NCBI GenBank assembly: GCA_944325735.1
Contig: CALVBI010000002.1
Coordinates: 558,001 to 622,000, forward strand
Reading direction: 5' to 3'
From: Candidatus Gastranaerophilales bacterium
GTDB taxonomy: Bacteria; Cyanobacteriota; Vampirovibrionia; Gastranaerophilales; Gastranaerophilaceae
DNA length: 64,000 nt
The notes beneath the pieces were generated by a model. That model ran no database searches, was not told the origin of the DNA, and was given only the letters and a program-made list of their open reading frames with translations. The position numbers and the translations under genes are program-made. Positions within the stretch are counted from its first letter, which is position 1; each line of letters begins with the position of its first letter. This document shows, piece after piece, positions 9,589 through 18,621 of this stretch.

Positions 9589-11454
9589 ATGTTAGATTTT
9601 AAATCTCAAAATGATAAAGAAAGAGAGTTTTTTAATCAAGATTTTTCTGTAGTTAATGAACTTTTAAAGCGAATCAGAAAAGCTTTAGTTTCAGGACAGT
9701 CTATTACTATAAGTGATTTGGATTTTTCTGGAATTATTAATTTTAATCCGCAAGAAACTCTTGTATATATTTCATTGTTTCAAAATGGTCAAAAATTTAT
9801 TCGTTATGGAAGTAAAAGAAAAGATTTTGAAGCAACAATAAATAGAAATATTGAAATGCTTAGAAATAACAAGAATTTTCTAAATTTCTCTGTAAACGAT
9901 GACAATTCTTGCAGAATAATGCTTGAATATATTATTGATAGAAAAAAAATAAATAAAAATGAATTAAACTCTGAACGTTTTGACAATGGTAGATTTGAAA
10001 TTGGTATTAACGGATTAGAATTAAGAAAAGATGGAATTTCTTGTTATTATATGCCAACAGATGCGATTACTTTAAGTCATATGGGATTGCGTTCTGCTTT
10101 GCAGACTTTGGTAAGAAAAACTCCAATTGCGAAATTAACTAACAGTATTTCTGAAAGATTAAATATTTTATCTGCTTCTAATGATTATGAATATTATTTG
10201 TTTAGAAGCAGAGCATTTATTACTTATAAAAATACTTGTATTCCTCTTTATAGGGGAAATATTAGATACACAGAATTTAGTTATGATGTTTTATATAATC
10301 AAGTTATAAAATCTGTTGATTGGATTTTAGATAATATGTATGAAGATGGTCGTTTTTTGTATTATTACGATTGTTGTGATGATACATATAAAGATCATGA
10401 ACATCCTAATCGACCTGAAGACAATTTATATTACAATGATTTAAGGCATTGTGGTGGCGTAATTGCTCTTATTAGAGCTTATGAATTGACTTCTGAGCAG
10501 AAATATATTGATGCTGCTAAAAAAGCACTTAATTGGAGTGTTTCTATTTCAAAAGAACATGATACCAAATGGGGTAAAGCTTATTATGCATATTATAACA
10601 GTAAAGCTAAACTTGGTGGAACAGGTGTTTTACTTGTTGCGATGATGCAATATCGTTCTTTTACAGGTGACAAGTCATTTGATGAATATATAAAAGGGTA
10701 TACAAGACATATTTTGAGTCGTGTATATAAAAATGGAGAAATTCTTGGTTATTATATTCACCCTAAATATAATAATGGAGAACCTTTAATAAATATGACT
10801 GATGAAGAAAGAAAAGAAACTTTTTCTTTTTATTATCCTGGTGAAGCTTTGCTTGGTTTGGCTTTATTTGCAAATAATTTCTTAGATGATGACAATTTAG
10901 CTAAAGAAGTTAGAAAAATTTCTAAAAAAGCTCTTGATTGGATTGTTGATGAAAGACCTCGTATTTATGCAGATTTGTTTACAGCATTACCTTCTGATGC
11001 TTGGTTAATGCAAGCAATTGAAGAGTGGTGTAAGGATAAAGATTTTCAAAAACAGAATTATATAAATTTTGTCTTTACTGATGCTGCAACAATGGTGGAA
11101 AAAACTTATAAAAAAGATGATTCCCCTTATATTGATTATGAAGGTGGATATTACTATGAATATGGAGATCACTATTTTCCAGATGGGGCAAGATCTGAAG
11201 GACTTGTTGCTGCATATTATTTAGCAAAATATTTAAAAATGGATAATTTAGCTCAAAAACTATTAAATGCTTGTAAAAAAGTTGCAATGTGTCAATTCCA
11301 TCTTTTTAATGATGAACTAAATAATTATTCTCATAAGAATCAATTGCGTTCTAAAAATTCAATAAGATTTAAAGCAACTCGTCAATGGGTAAGAGTTGAT
11401 TCTATTCAACACGTTTCCTGTTTCTTCGCAAGATTGTATAAAGCTGAAAATTGA
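9589..11454 (+). CDS. AMMECR1-like plus six-hairpin (alpha/alpha toroid) glycosidase-like protein
   Basis: The protein is 621 residues from the ATG at 9589; an in-frame TTG lies 6 nt earlier, but the -10 box placement favours the ATG. The N-terminal 180 residues include FEIGINGLELRKDG and SALQTLVRK, which resemble the AMMECR1 fold. From about 240 to 600 the repeated helical hairpins (SVDWILDNMYEDGRFLYYYD, GGVIALIRAYELT, KYIDAAKKALNW, YPGEALLGLALFA) are typical of six-hairpin glycosidases and epimerases. No signal peptide is seen, so it is probably cytoplasmic. A specific sugar substrate cannot be named. It is transcribed alone, divergent from smc. Confidence 0.55.
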   Translation: MLDFKSQNDKEREFFNQDFSVVNELLKRIRKALVSGQSITISDLDFSGIINFNPQETLVYISLFQNGQKFIRYGSKRKDFEATINRNIEMLRNNKNFLNFSVNDDNSCRIMLEYIIDRKKINKNELNSERFDNGRFEIGINGLELRKDGISCYYMPTDAITLSHMGLRSALQTLVRKTPIAKLTNSISERLNILSASNDYEYYLFRSRAFITYKNTCIPLYRGNIRYTEFSYDVLYNQVIKSVDWILDNMYEDGRFLYYYDCCDDTYKDHEHPNRPEDNLYYNDLRHCGGVIALIRAYELTSEQKYIDAAKKALNWSVSISKEHDTKWGKAYYAYYNSKAKLGGTGVLLVAMMQYRSFTGDKSFDEYIKGYTRHILSRVYKNGEILGYYIHPKYNNGEPLINMTDEERKETFSFYYPGEALLGLALFANNFLDDDNLAKEVRKISKKALDWIVDERPRIYADLFTALPSDAWLMQAIEEWCKDKDFQKQNYINFVFTDAATMVEKTYKKDDSPYIDYEGGYYYEYGDHYFPDGARSEGLVAAYYLAKYLKMDNLAQKLLNACKKVAMCQFHLFNDELNNYSHKNQLRSKNSIRFKATRQWVRVDSIQHVSCFFARLYKAEN

Positions 11455-11463
11455 TAATAAAAA

Positions 11464-11485
11464 AGACTAACAAGTCAGTTAGTCT
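11464..11485 (-). terminator. Rho-independent terminator of the first MGMAA gene
   Basis: Arms AGACTAAC and GTTAGTCT surround a 6-nt loop. Read on the minus strand, the stem is followed by a T-rich run (CTTTTTTATTATC), so it ends the minus-strand gene whose stop is at 11561 and not the plus-strand gene before it. Confidence 0.8.
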
Positions 11486-11560
11486 AGGGAAAAAAGGGAA
11501 AGGAAACAAATAAGTGAGAAAACTCACAAATTTTAATATATAAAACTTTTCAATAATGTT

Positions 11561-12622
11561 TTATCCGAACGTTTTGAAAGTAGATTCAGTGTTCTTTTCA
11601 ATAACTTTTTGCACCGCATCCATTTCAGTCGAAATAGCATCTTGTTCTGTATCTAATTGTTTTAATCTTAATTCTAAGTTTTTATCTTGAGCTTGAGTAA
11701 TTTCAATTTTGGCATTAATTTCTTGAATAGCTTGATCATATTGATGCTTGTCATATTCATATTGATTCATCGCATCATCATATGCATCTTGATCAGTAAT
11801 TGTATTAGTTGTAACTGCATAAGTAACTTGATCATCTTTTCCCGGGTTAAGAGTCACGTTAATAATTCTTCCAGATGCGTCTTGTTCTAAACGAGCAGTA
11901 ACCCCTTTGACTTCTTCAGTTTTTTGAGCAGAACCAATAGTATATGCCGGAATATTGCTTTGAGAAGAGCCTGTGTCAGAATAGATCGCAGAATCTAATA
12001 CTTCTTTTTTGTAGAAGTATGGAGACCAAGTTCCAGTAGTAGTATTTTGAACATATCTCACCATCCAATTAGCATTGCCATATTGGTTGTTAAGCATATC
12101 AATATATTTGTTTTCTTCTTTAAGTAAATTTTTTAATTGATCATTAGATAAAGTTTTCAGATATTCATCATTAGCTTTTAAATCTTCTAATTCTTCATCA
12201 GTCATTGCATCAATGTCGCCTTCATCTCTAGTTTCCATTAGTCTGAGTTCTTTAGCGCCAACATTGTATTTATAAGGAGCTTTATCTCCAATTCTAGTAA
12301 CAATAGAAGAACCAGCAGAAACAACTGCAAAATCGTCCGTCCAAGAAGAAGTGTAGCTGATTAAATAAGTTCCGTCACTTTGCGCAATCATAGAAGAAAT
12401 AGAATTGCTTAAAGCACCATCTTCGAACGTATAAACAGTTTTTGTATAATCATCAACAGACGGAGGGACCGGAACAGACATTCCTAACAAATCATTGTAA
12501 TAGTTAGCAGATTGGTTAGACAAAACAGTTCTTTGTTGGTTAATCTGTTGTCCTTCATATTCAACATTTGTCTTTCTCGCAGTCAGTCCTAAGAACCGAG
12601 CTTGAGAAGCTGCCATACCCAT
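11561..12622 (-). CDS. MGMAA-family protein 1 (conserved ends, variable core)
   Basis: A 353-residue protein beginning MGMAASQARFLGLTARK and ending in an amphipathic coiled coil with DTEQDAISTEMDAVQ and a terminal TFKTFG. Both ends are shared with the protein at 53940-55871, while the centres are unrelated. There is no signal peptide or membrane segment. Conserved helical N- and C-termini around a variable beta-rich core are the layout of flagellin, hook and similar self-assembling proteins exported by type III-like machines; that link is an analogy only. An AAGGGA ribosome site precedes the ATG. It is monocistronic, with its own terminator. The family is common in Gastranaerophilales by recollection; function unknown. 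Confidence 0.75.
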   Translation of the reverse strand: MGMAASQARFLGLTARKTNVEYEGQQINQQRTVLSNQSANYYNDLLGMSVPVPPSVDDYTKTVYTFEDGALSNSISSMIAQSDGTYLISYTSSWTDDFAVVSAGSSIVTRIGDKAPYKYNVGAKELRLMETRDEGDIDAMTDEELEDLKANDEYLKTLSNDQLKNLLKEENKYIDMLNNQYGNANWMVRYVQNTTTGTWSPYFYKKEVLDSAIYSDTGSSQSNIPAYTIGSAQKTEEVKGVTARLEQDASGRIINVTLNPGKDDQVTYAVTTNTITDQDAYDDAMNQYEYDKHQYDQAIQEINAKIEITQAQDKNLELRLKQLDTEQDAISTEMDAVQKVIEKNTESTFKTFG

Positions 12623-12735
12623 GACTTGTTCCCTTTCTCATTTGTTTCCTTGTGAATTTAATATCGGCATTTGTTTCAATATTCTTTAATATTTTAATTC
12701 TTTTTTGTAATATTTCTTCATAATTCGTATAAAAA

Positions 12736-12766
12736 ACAAGGGATTACGAAGCCCGTAATCCCTTGT
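12736..12766 (-). terminator. Rho-independent terminator of the GT35 gene
   Basis: A 13-bp perfect stem (12736-12748 with 12754-12766) and a 5-nt loop; on the minus strand it is followed by TTTTTTATACG. It lies 22 nt after the stop of the phosphorylase homologue. Confidence 0.9.
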
Positions 12767-12787
12767 AAAATATTATTAAATAATATG

Positions 12788-14479
12788 TTATTTAATATTT
12801 GCGAAAGTCCAAGCATCAAATGTAGGAGTTTCAGAAATATTCATTTCTTTTTTCTTTTCACCTGAACTTGAATCATTATGAGCGATTGGTTTGTATAATC
12901 TGTTATAATATTCTACAACCATTCTGTCTGAATTGAAATATGCTTCAGATGTTCTAATTGCTTGTTGCATTAGACGAGCCCATTCTGCTTTATTTTCATA
13001 GTATGTTGGAATAATTTCATTTTCAATTTTGTTCATCATGCATTCATGATCTTTCCAATGACGTTCTTCCCATGGCATTTCATCATCTAATTCTGGATAT
13101 TCAATAGTGTATCCGTTAATGCCGTCGAATGTACCTTCTACTGTCCAACCATCAAATGTTGACAAGTGAAGAGCTCCGTTTGCATTTGCAGACATACCAG
13201 AAGTTCCTGATGCTTCGAATGGTCTTAGAGGTGTATTTAACCAAATATCTGAACCACGTTTTAATTTCCCTGATAATTCTAATTCATAACCAGGTAATAC
13301 AACAACATTTTTCAAGCTGTGTGAACGGTTAAGAAGTTTGTTAAACATTTCTTTACCCATAACATCATCTGGGTGGAATTTACCTGCAAAAATGATTTGA
13401 ATTTTATTTTCGTCAAGAAGTCTTGTAATTCTATCTTTATCCATAAGAATTAACCAAGCACGTTTGTAATCTGCAAATCTTCTTGCCCAAGTGATTGTTA
13501 ATACATCAGGATCGAATCTTTTACCTGCAACGTTTGCTACATATTCAAATAATTCTTCCTTCATTTCACGTTTAACAGCTAATAATTTTTCTGGAGTATT
13601 AGCTTCTTTAATTCTAGGATCTTGCCAATAATGTAGGTTTACAGCATTTGTAATAGCTCTGATTGGGCATCTGCCATCAACCCATTCCCACATCTTATTA
13701 GCAACTAGACCGTGTAATTGTGATACAGCGTTTGCAATTCTAGACATTCTTAAAGCTGCAACTGTTAATGAGAAGTTTTCTCCACCTAATTCAACAGCTC
13801 TTTCTCTAGAACAACCAGCAAAGAAGCCACCTTCCATTAATGTATCTACCCAGTGAACTTCATTACCTGCTGCAACTGGTGTGTGTGTTGTAAATACAGT
13901 TTTCTTTTTAACTTCTTCTAAATTACCATTGTATTGTCTTAGTAATTCAAATGCTGCTGGAAGTGCGTGACCTTCGTTCATATGTACAACATCAAAGTTG
14001 TAACCAATTTGTTGAAGTATTCTTACACCTGCAACACCTAATACTGTTTCTTGAGCAATTCTTATTTTTTCGTTGCCGTCATATAATTTATGAGAAATAC
14101 TTTTTGCCCATTCACTGTTTCCTTCAATATCAGTTGTTAATAGATATACAGGGCAAGCTCCGAATAGTTCAGGTTCTACTAAGAATGCTTTAACTTTAAC
14201 TTTTTCTCCGAAAATTTCAACTTCTGTAGTAGCATTTGTATCTTTTAGAAAATCATAATATTTTCTAATATAAGCTACTTCAACTTGACCATCTTGTGCA
14301 ATTCTTTGATCATAGTATCCATATGACCATAACATAGTTACACCAACCATAGGCATTTGCAAGTATCCTGCTGATAGCATATGTGAACCAGCTAAAAATC
14401 CTAAACCGCCAGAATAGATTTTTAATGATTGATCTAATGCGATTTCCATTGAGAAATATGCTACATTTGGTAATGACAT
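12788..14479 (-). CDS. GT35 alpha-glucan phosphorylase homologue lacking the PLP lysine
   Basis: A 563-residue protein, shorter than classical glycogen phosphorylases (about 800) but like the compact TIGR02094 type. The N-terminus carries VAYFSMEIALDQSLKIYSGG and LAGSHMLSAGYLQMPMVGV; VHMNEGHALPA and TWARRFADYKRAWLI follow. In the cofactor segment, where the family has EASGTSGMKAALNG, this protein reads EASGTSGMSANANG: the Lys that forms the Schiff base with pyridoxal phosphate is Ser430 (TCT on the minus strand at 13190-13192). Glucan phosphorolysis is therefore doubtful; it may be a glycan-binding or a differently catalysing relative. It has a good SD, is transcribed alone and has its own strong terminator. 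Confidence 0.85.
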   Translation of the reverse strand: MSLPNVAYFSMEIALDQSLKIYSGGLGFLAGSHMLSAGYLQMPMVGVTMLWSYGYYDQRIAQDGQVEVAYIRKYYDFLKDTNATTEVEIFGEKVKVKAFLVEPELFGACPVYLLTTDIEGNSEWAKSISHKLYDGNEKIRIAQETVLGVAGVRILQQIGYNFDVVHMNEGHALPAAFELLRQYNGNLEEVKKKTVFTTHTPVAAGNEVHWVDTLMEGGFFAGCSRERAVELGGENFSLTVAALRMSRIANAVSQLHGLVANKMWEWVDGRCPIRAITNAVNLHYWQDPRIKEANTPEKLLAVKREMKEELFEYVANVAGKRFDPDVLTITWARRFADYKRAWLILMDKDRITRLLDENKIQIIFAGKFHPDDVMGKEMFNKLLNRSHSLKNVVVLPGYELELSGKLKRGSDIWLNTPLRPFEASGTSGMSANANGALHLSTFDGWTVEGTFDGINGYTIEYPELDDEMPWEERHWKDHECMMNKIENEIIPTYYENKAEWARLMQQAIRTSEAYFNSDRMVVEYYNRLYKPIAHNDSSSGEKKKEMNISETPTFDAWTFANIK

Positions 14480-14702
14480 ATTAACCTTCCTCTTCTTATA
14501 CTATGTAAACTATTTCACCCAAATTTCGGGGTACTTCAACAGCATAACACAAAAATTTTTCATTCAACTCTATTTTACTAATTTTTTTTTACTAATCCTT
14601 AAGAATTAGTTATTAGTAGCTATTTTACTCTTAATGATTCTTAACATATTGGTAAATTTTTCTTATTTTTGACATTATTTTCTTAGTATAAAAAGTAAAT
14701 GT

Positions 14703-14861
14703 ATGATTTTAAATAAATTTTATAATTCGTTTAGAAAAAGTTGTATTACGCCGCAAATAAGACATGTGCATGGAATAAATCCAAAATTGTTTTATAAAAA
14801 TGGTAATTATCTTTGCTTACCTCGTTTTTTTCAATTGAAATGGAAGAAGCGTGAAGTATGA
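14703..14861 (+). CDS. Small basic protein upstream of the subtilase-like gene
   Basis: A 52-residue ORF, rich in Lys, Arg and aromatics (contains HVHGINPKLFYKNGNYLCLP), that ends in an ATGA overlap with the start of the next frame, which suggests translational coupling. No recognised domain, no signal peptide and no clear Shine-Dalgarno site. Support comes from the coupling and from the reading frame being open in an AT-rich stretch. It could be a partner peptide of the peptidase-like protein or an unrelated ORF. Confidence 0.45.
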   Translation: MILNKFYNSFRKSCITPQIRHVHGINPKLFYKNGNYLCLPRFFQLKWKKREV

Positions 14862-15708
14862 ATAAAATTGCCCTTAATAATATGAGGGCTTTTTATGATA
14901 AATCTTTTAAAAATGCTCTTTCGAGTGATTATTTAGTATTAAAAGATGATAGCTATGAAGCGAGTTTTTCAAGAGTCAGATGGGTAAATCCAAAAGATAA
15001 TAATGCATATTTTTATTAAAAGACGGAGAGCCAATTAATAATGAGCAAAATATTCGAATATTAGATAGTACAGGTAGATTTATTAAAAATGCAAAAATAA
15101 AAAAGAAAACAATTATTGTCTTTGAGTTAGATAGTGATGATAAATTTAAAGATTTGAATAATGCATCTCATTCTGATTTAACATCAATTTTTATAAGACG
15201 TTTTAATCCTTTTGCAAATATAAAAGTTTGTTTATGGAAAGATAAACTAGATATAGATAATACTTTAGGAAAATTGTTAGATGAAAATGTTGCAGCAATA
15301 TCTTGTGATTTTTCTTCAAATGTATTAATTAATCAGCAATCTAAATTAATGAAATTGTATAATAAGATTTTTCATAAAAAATTAAAAGTTAATCCTGAAG
15401 ATTTAGCTGACAAATTATTTAATATGTTAGATACTAATGAAAAACAATTTGATAAAATCCCTTCCAATGTAAGAATATTTATGGCTTCTGGTAATGATGG
15501 AGTTGATTCCTATAATAAATACCTATCATTAAGACGTATTGAAGGTGTTGGAAGTTTAAATGACAAGAAAAAAATATCTGATTTTTCAGCTTCTAGAAAT
15601 TCTTATTTTACATTTAGATTAATTAGTGATCTTGATGGAAGCTCTTTTGCCGTTTCAGTTCGTGCGGCAAAAGTTGTTTTAAATCAGATGATGGAAGGAA
15701 TATTATAA
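14858..15708 (+). pseudogene. Subtilase-like (S8) protein interrupted by a frameshift
   Basis: Frame 2 runs from the ATG at 14858 and stops at 15017-15019; the continuation is open in frame 1 from 15004 to 15708. A single -1 shift at the T run 15010-15014 joins them into about 283 residues. Subtilase hallmarks in the joined protein: a possible Asp segment IRILDSTG (D70; FELDSD at about 92 is the alternative), a His segment NASHSDLTSIF (H105), the oxyanion motif MASGNDG (N213) and the Ser segment DGSSFAVSV (S263), followed by a helix as in GTSxAxP. It has no signal peptide. Either a homopolymer sequencing error or a recent inactivation; a canonical slippery heptamer is absent. It meets the next gene tail to tail with a 6-nt overlap. 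Confidence 0.6.
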
Positions 15709-16941
15709 ATTAGCTACTTTGTCTAAAATTTTTCTTAATGCTATTTTTACGTGTGCATAAGTTAAGCCGCCTTGCATATAAGCAACATATGGGGCTCTCA
15801 TTGGTCCATCTGCTGATAATTCTATTGTTGATCCTTCAATAAATGTCCCGCCTGCCATTATAACTTGATCTTCATATCCCGGAATATATTCCGGAATAGG
15901 TGTTACATACCCATTTACAGGTGATAATGATTGTATTGTTCTACAAAAATGCTCTAAAGGTTCAGGAGAGCCAAATGTAATGTTTTGAATAATATCAGTT
16001 CTTTTTTCATTGTATTTTGGATATGAATTATATCCGATTTCATCAAAGATTTTAGCAGCGAGTACGGCTCCTTTTACGGCGTCACAAACTACTGATGGTG
16101 CCATAAATAAACCTTGGAATATTAATCTGTGCTGATTAAACATAGCACCGCCTTCTGAACCGATTCCAGGTGCAGTTAATCTGTTTGCGCATTTATCTAC
16201 ATATTTTGCTTTTCCTGCAATGTAACCGCCGGCTTCTACAAGTCCGCCGCCAGGATTTTTTATTAATGAACCAGCGATTAAATCAGCGCCGACTTCAAGA
16301 GGTTCTTTTGAATCTACGAATTCTCCATAGCAGTTGTCAACAAAACATATACAATTTGGATTATTCTTTTTTACTATTTCACATATTTTCCCAATTGTTT
16401 CAATTGATAATGATTTTCTTGTTGAATAACCTTTTGAACGTTGGATTAATACCATTTTTACTGTCGCATCAATCATTTCATCAAGTTTTTCAAAATCAAT
16501 ATCTGTTCCATTTTTTAGTGGCACTTCATCATATAAAACACCATTTCCAATAAGAGAGTCTTCTTTTGTTAAATCATCTCCGGCAGTGCCAATAACTTCC
16601 TGCATTGTATCGTATGGGGCGCCTGCGACTGAAATTAATTTGTCTCCATATTTTAAATTCCCAAAAAGACAGCAGGCAAGAGTGTGCGTGCCTGATGCAA
16701 AATGAATTCTTACGAGAGCTTTTTCAGCTTTAAATACATCTGCAAAAACTTTGTCTAATACTTCTCGACCTAAATCATCATGCCCGTAGCCTGAGACTGT
16801 GTAAAAGTGTTCCGGAGCTACTTTATTTTCAATAAAAGCATTTAAAACTTTTTCTTGGTTAAAGTCTCTTATATCTTCAATTCTTTCAAATTCATTTCTG
16901 ATTGCTTTTTCAGCTTGTTTAATAATTTCAGTGCTATTCAT
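15703..16941 (-). CDS. PLP-dependent lyase of the methionine gamma-lyase/aluminium resistance family
   Basis: A 412-residue fold-type I PLP enzyme of the COG4100 (PF06838) family, full length. The N-terminal YTVSGYGHDDLGREVLD is the family signature; FVDNCYGEF holds the Asp that contacts the pyridine nitrogen, and GSLIKNPGGG holds the Schiff-base lysine. The family is annotated as cystathionine beta-lyase-like and linked historically to aluminium resistance; the natural substrate is not settled. A GGAG ribosome site precedes the ATG. Transcribed alone. Confidence 0.9.
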   Translation of the reverse strand: MNSTEIIKQAEKAIRNEFERIEDIRDFNQEKVLNAFIENKVAPEHFYTVSGYGHDDLGREVLDKVFADVFKAEKALVRIHFASGTHTLACCLFGNLKYGDKLISVAGAPYDTMQEVIGTAGDDLTKEDSLIGNGVLYDEVPLKNGTDIDFEKLDEMIDATVKMVLIQRSKGYSTRKSLSIETIGKICEIVKKNNPNCICFVDNCYGEFVDSKEPLEVGADLIAGSLIKNPGGGLVEAGGYIAGKAKYVDKCANRLTAPGIGSEGGAMFNQHRLIFQGLFMAPSVVCDAVKGAVLAAKIFDEIGYNSYPKYNEKRTDIIQNITFGSPEPLEHFCRTIQSLSPVNGYVTPIPEYIPGYEDQVIMAGGTFIEGSTIELSADGPMRAPYVAYMQGGLTYAHVKIALRKILDKVANL

Positions 16942-17047
16942 AATTTCTCCGCCAATTTCTGATTACTTTTATAATATTGCAACAAAAAATAATCGTCAAC
17001 TTTATATGTCCTGTTGTAAAGGGTAATATGATTATTCGTGAGTTAAT

Positions 17048-17053
17048 TATATA
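17048..17053 (+). promoter_or_regulatory. -10 box of the VWA gene (leaderless type)
   Basis: TATATA followed by 6 nt and the ATG at 17060, with no Shine-Dalgarno site. No convincing -35 is seen. Confidence 0.35.
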
Positions 17054-17059
17054 TTTGTT

Positions 17060-17779
17060 ATGAATAAAATTTTAATTATATTTTTAATGCTAAGTTTAAC
17101 AATTCCTGTATTTGCTTCAAATTATGGAGTTTATTCTCCTGATAATTATGAACTAGATAATCCTGACGAAAATGAGAGAATATTATTTATTCTAGATTAT
17201 TCAAATAGTATGTCTGAGTATTTAGAAGGGAAAAGAAAAGTTGATTTGATGGTTGATACTATGAAATCAATTTTACCGAATTTAAATCCTAATATATCAG
17301 TTGGATTAAGAGTTTATGGTCATAGAATGGGGCTTACACCTTTTGAGGCTTGCAGGGCATCTTCACTAGTATCTCCTATTTCTGTTGCTAATGGAATAAA
17401 TATTAGAAATTCCTTATTTGATATCAAACCAAGAGGAATGACTCCGATTACCTATTCTTTAAAGCAAGCAGTAAAAAATGACTTTTTAGGATTTTCGGGT
17501 AAAAAACATATAATTTTATTAACTGATGGTGGGGAAAACTGTGACGAAAGTCCTTGTTCTTTTGTCTTAGAGTTAATTAAGGTTAGAAAAGATGTGACTA
17601 TTGATGTTATTGCATTTAATATTGATGATGAGGACGATTTAGACCAATTAGAATGTACATCACTTGTGACAAGCGGGAAATTTTATAATGCCAAAACAGT
17701 AGCTCAGCTTGCAAATAGTTTAAATAACAGTGTTAATTCTTTTAAAAAAGTTGAGGCTAAGATTATTGAAAATCCTTAA
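17060..17779 (+). CDS. Secreted von Willebrand factor A domain protein
   Basis: At 239 residues it is nearly all one VWA domain. A signal peptide covers 1-19 (IFLMLSLTIPVFAS, cleavage near Ala18/Ser19). The metal-ion-dependent adhesion site is intact: DYSNS (DxSxS), the threonine in GMTPITYS and the Asp in LLTDGGENCDE. It has four cysteines, consistent with an exported protein. Such proteins bind partners through a divalent cation. The partner is unknown; the next gene lies 38 nt downstream but has its own promoter. Confidence 0.85.
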   Translation: MNKILIIFLMLSLTIPVFASNYGVYSPDNYELDNPDENERILFILDYSNSMSEYLEGKRKVDLMVDTMKSILPNLNPNISVGLRVYGHRMGLTPFEACRASSLVSPISVANGINIRNSLFDIKPRGMTPITYSLKQAVKNDFLGFSGKKHIILLTDGGENCDESPCSFVLELIKVRKDVTIDVIAFNIDDEDDLDQLECTSLVTSGKFYNAKTVAQLANSLNNSVNSFKKVEAKIIENP

Positions 17780-17805
17780 ATGGTTTAATCAGATAATTTA
17801 TGTAA

Positions 17806-17811
17806 TATAAT
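17806..17811 (+). promoter_or_regulatory. -10 box of the DegT-like gene (leaderless type)
   Basis: A perfect TATAAT is followed by 6 nt and the ATG at 17818; no Shine-Dalgarno site. The -35 is weak. Confidence 0.5.
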
Positions 17812-17817
17812 TTACAT

Positions 17818-18621
17818 ATGGAATTAGTATATTTGAATTCTGCAAGGAATTGCTTTAGATATATAATGAAAGCGTTTAAAATTAAAGAAATTTATATTCC
17901 GTATTATTTGTGTTCATGCCTGCGTCATATTGCTTTTGCAGAAGGGTGTAAAATTAATTTTTATCATATAAATTTAGATTTTTCACCTGCTTCTACTTTC
18001 CCTAAAAATGCTTATATTCTTTATCCTAATTATTTTGGCGTTTGTTCAAAAATAGTTGAAAATTTAGCTAAAATTTATCCTAATTTAATAGTTGATAATG
18101 CGCATTCTTTTTATGCAGAACAAATTGGTATCGCATCTTTTAATTCTTTGAGGAAATTTTTCCCACATATTAGAGATGGTGCTTTATTGTGTATCAATAA
18201 AAAAGTTTCTTTTGACATTGATAAAGATGATTATAAATATGTTCCAAAAACTTTAAATTACGATGAAATATGCCAAAATGAAAGAAGAATAGATAATCTT
18301 GATATGAAATTTATGTCAGATACAACATATAAATTGTTTAAAGCTTTAGATTTGGATTTAGAAAAAGCAAAAAGAAAATCTGTTTTTCAAAATTTAGAAC
18401 AAATATATAATGATACAAATTGTTTAGATTTTACTTTAAACGATGAAGATGTACCTTTTTGTTATCCATATTTAGCCAAAAGTGAAGAAGATGCAGATAA
18501 ATTAGTTGAAAAACTAAAAAATAATGAAATTACGATTTATCGATATTGGGACAGAATACCTGATAGTTATCTTGAAAGCCAATTTTATAAAAGTTTAGTT
18601 GCAATCCCTATAGATTGTTAA
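17818..18621 (+). CDS. DegT/DnrJ/EryC1-like PLP aminotransferase-fold protein, short
   Basis: 267 residues, against about 370 for typical sugar aminotransferases. LIVDNAHSF (the Asp pairs with the cofactor nitrogen) and FNSLRKFFPHIRDGA (with the Schiff-base lysine) are the two DegT hallmarks and both are intact. The N-terminal part is abbreviated, so this may be a compact relative that acts on a different amine acceptor. No sugar biosynthesis genes are adjacent. It converges with the XRE gene (4-nt overlap of the 3' ends). Confidence 0.65.
   Translation: MELVYLNSARNCFRYIMKAFKIKEIYIPYYLCSCLRHIAFAEGCKINFYHINLDFSPASTFPKNAYILYPNYFGVCSKIVENLAKIYPNLIVDNAHSFYAEQIGIASFNSLRKFFPHIRDGALLCINKKVSFDIDKDDYKYVPKTLNYDEICQNERRIDNLDMKFMSDTTYKLFKALDLDLEKAKRKSVFQNLEQIYNDTNCLDFTLNDEDVPFCYPYLAKSEEDADKLVEKLKNNEITIYRYWDRIPDSYLESQFYKSLVAIPIDC

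Noticed and set aside
11455-11560. The hairpin at 11464-11485 as terminator of the plus-strand gene ending at 11454
   Set aside because: There is no T run on the plus-strand side; the T run is on the minus-strand side.
14669-14692. TTGACA with TATAAA upstream of the small ORF at 14703
   Set aside because: The spacing is only 12 nt, so it is not a usable -35/-10 pair.
15004-15019. Programmed -1 frameshift in the subtilase-like gene
   Set aside because: The zero-frame heptamer is T TTT TAT, which lacks the XXXYYYZ form, and no strong downstream hairpin is seen; mutation or sequencing error is simpler.
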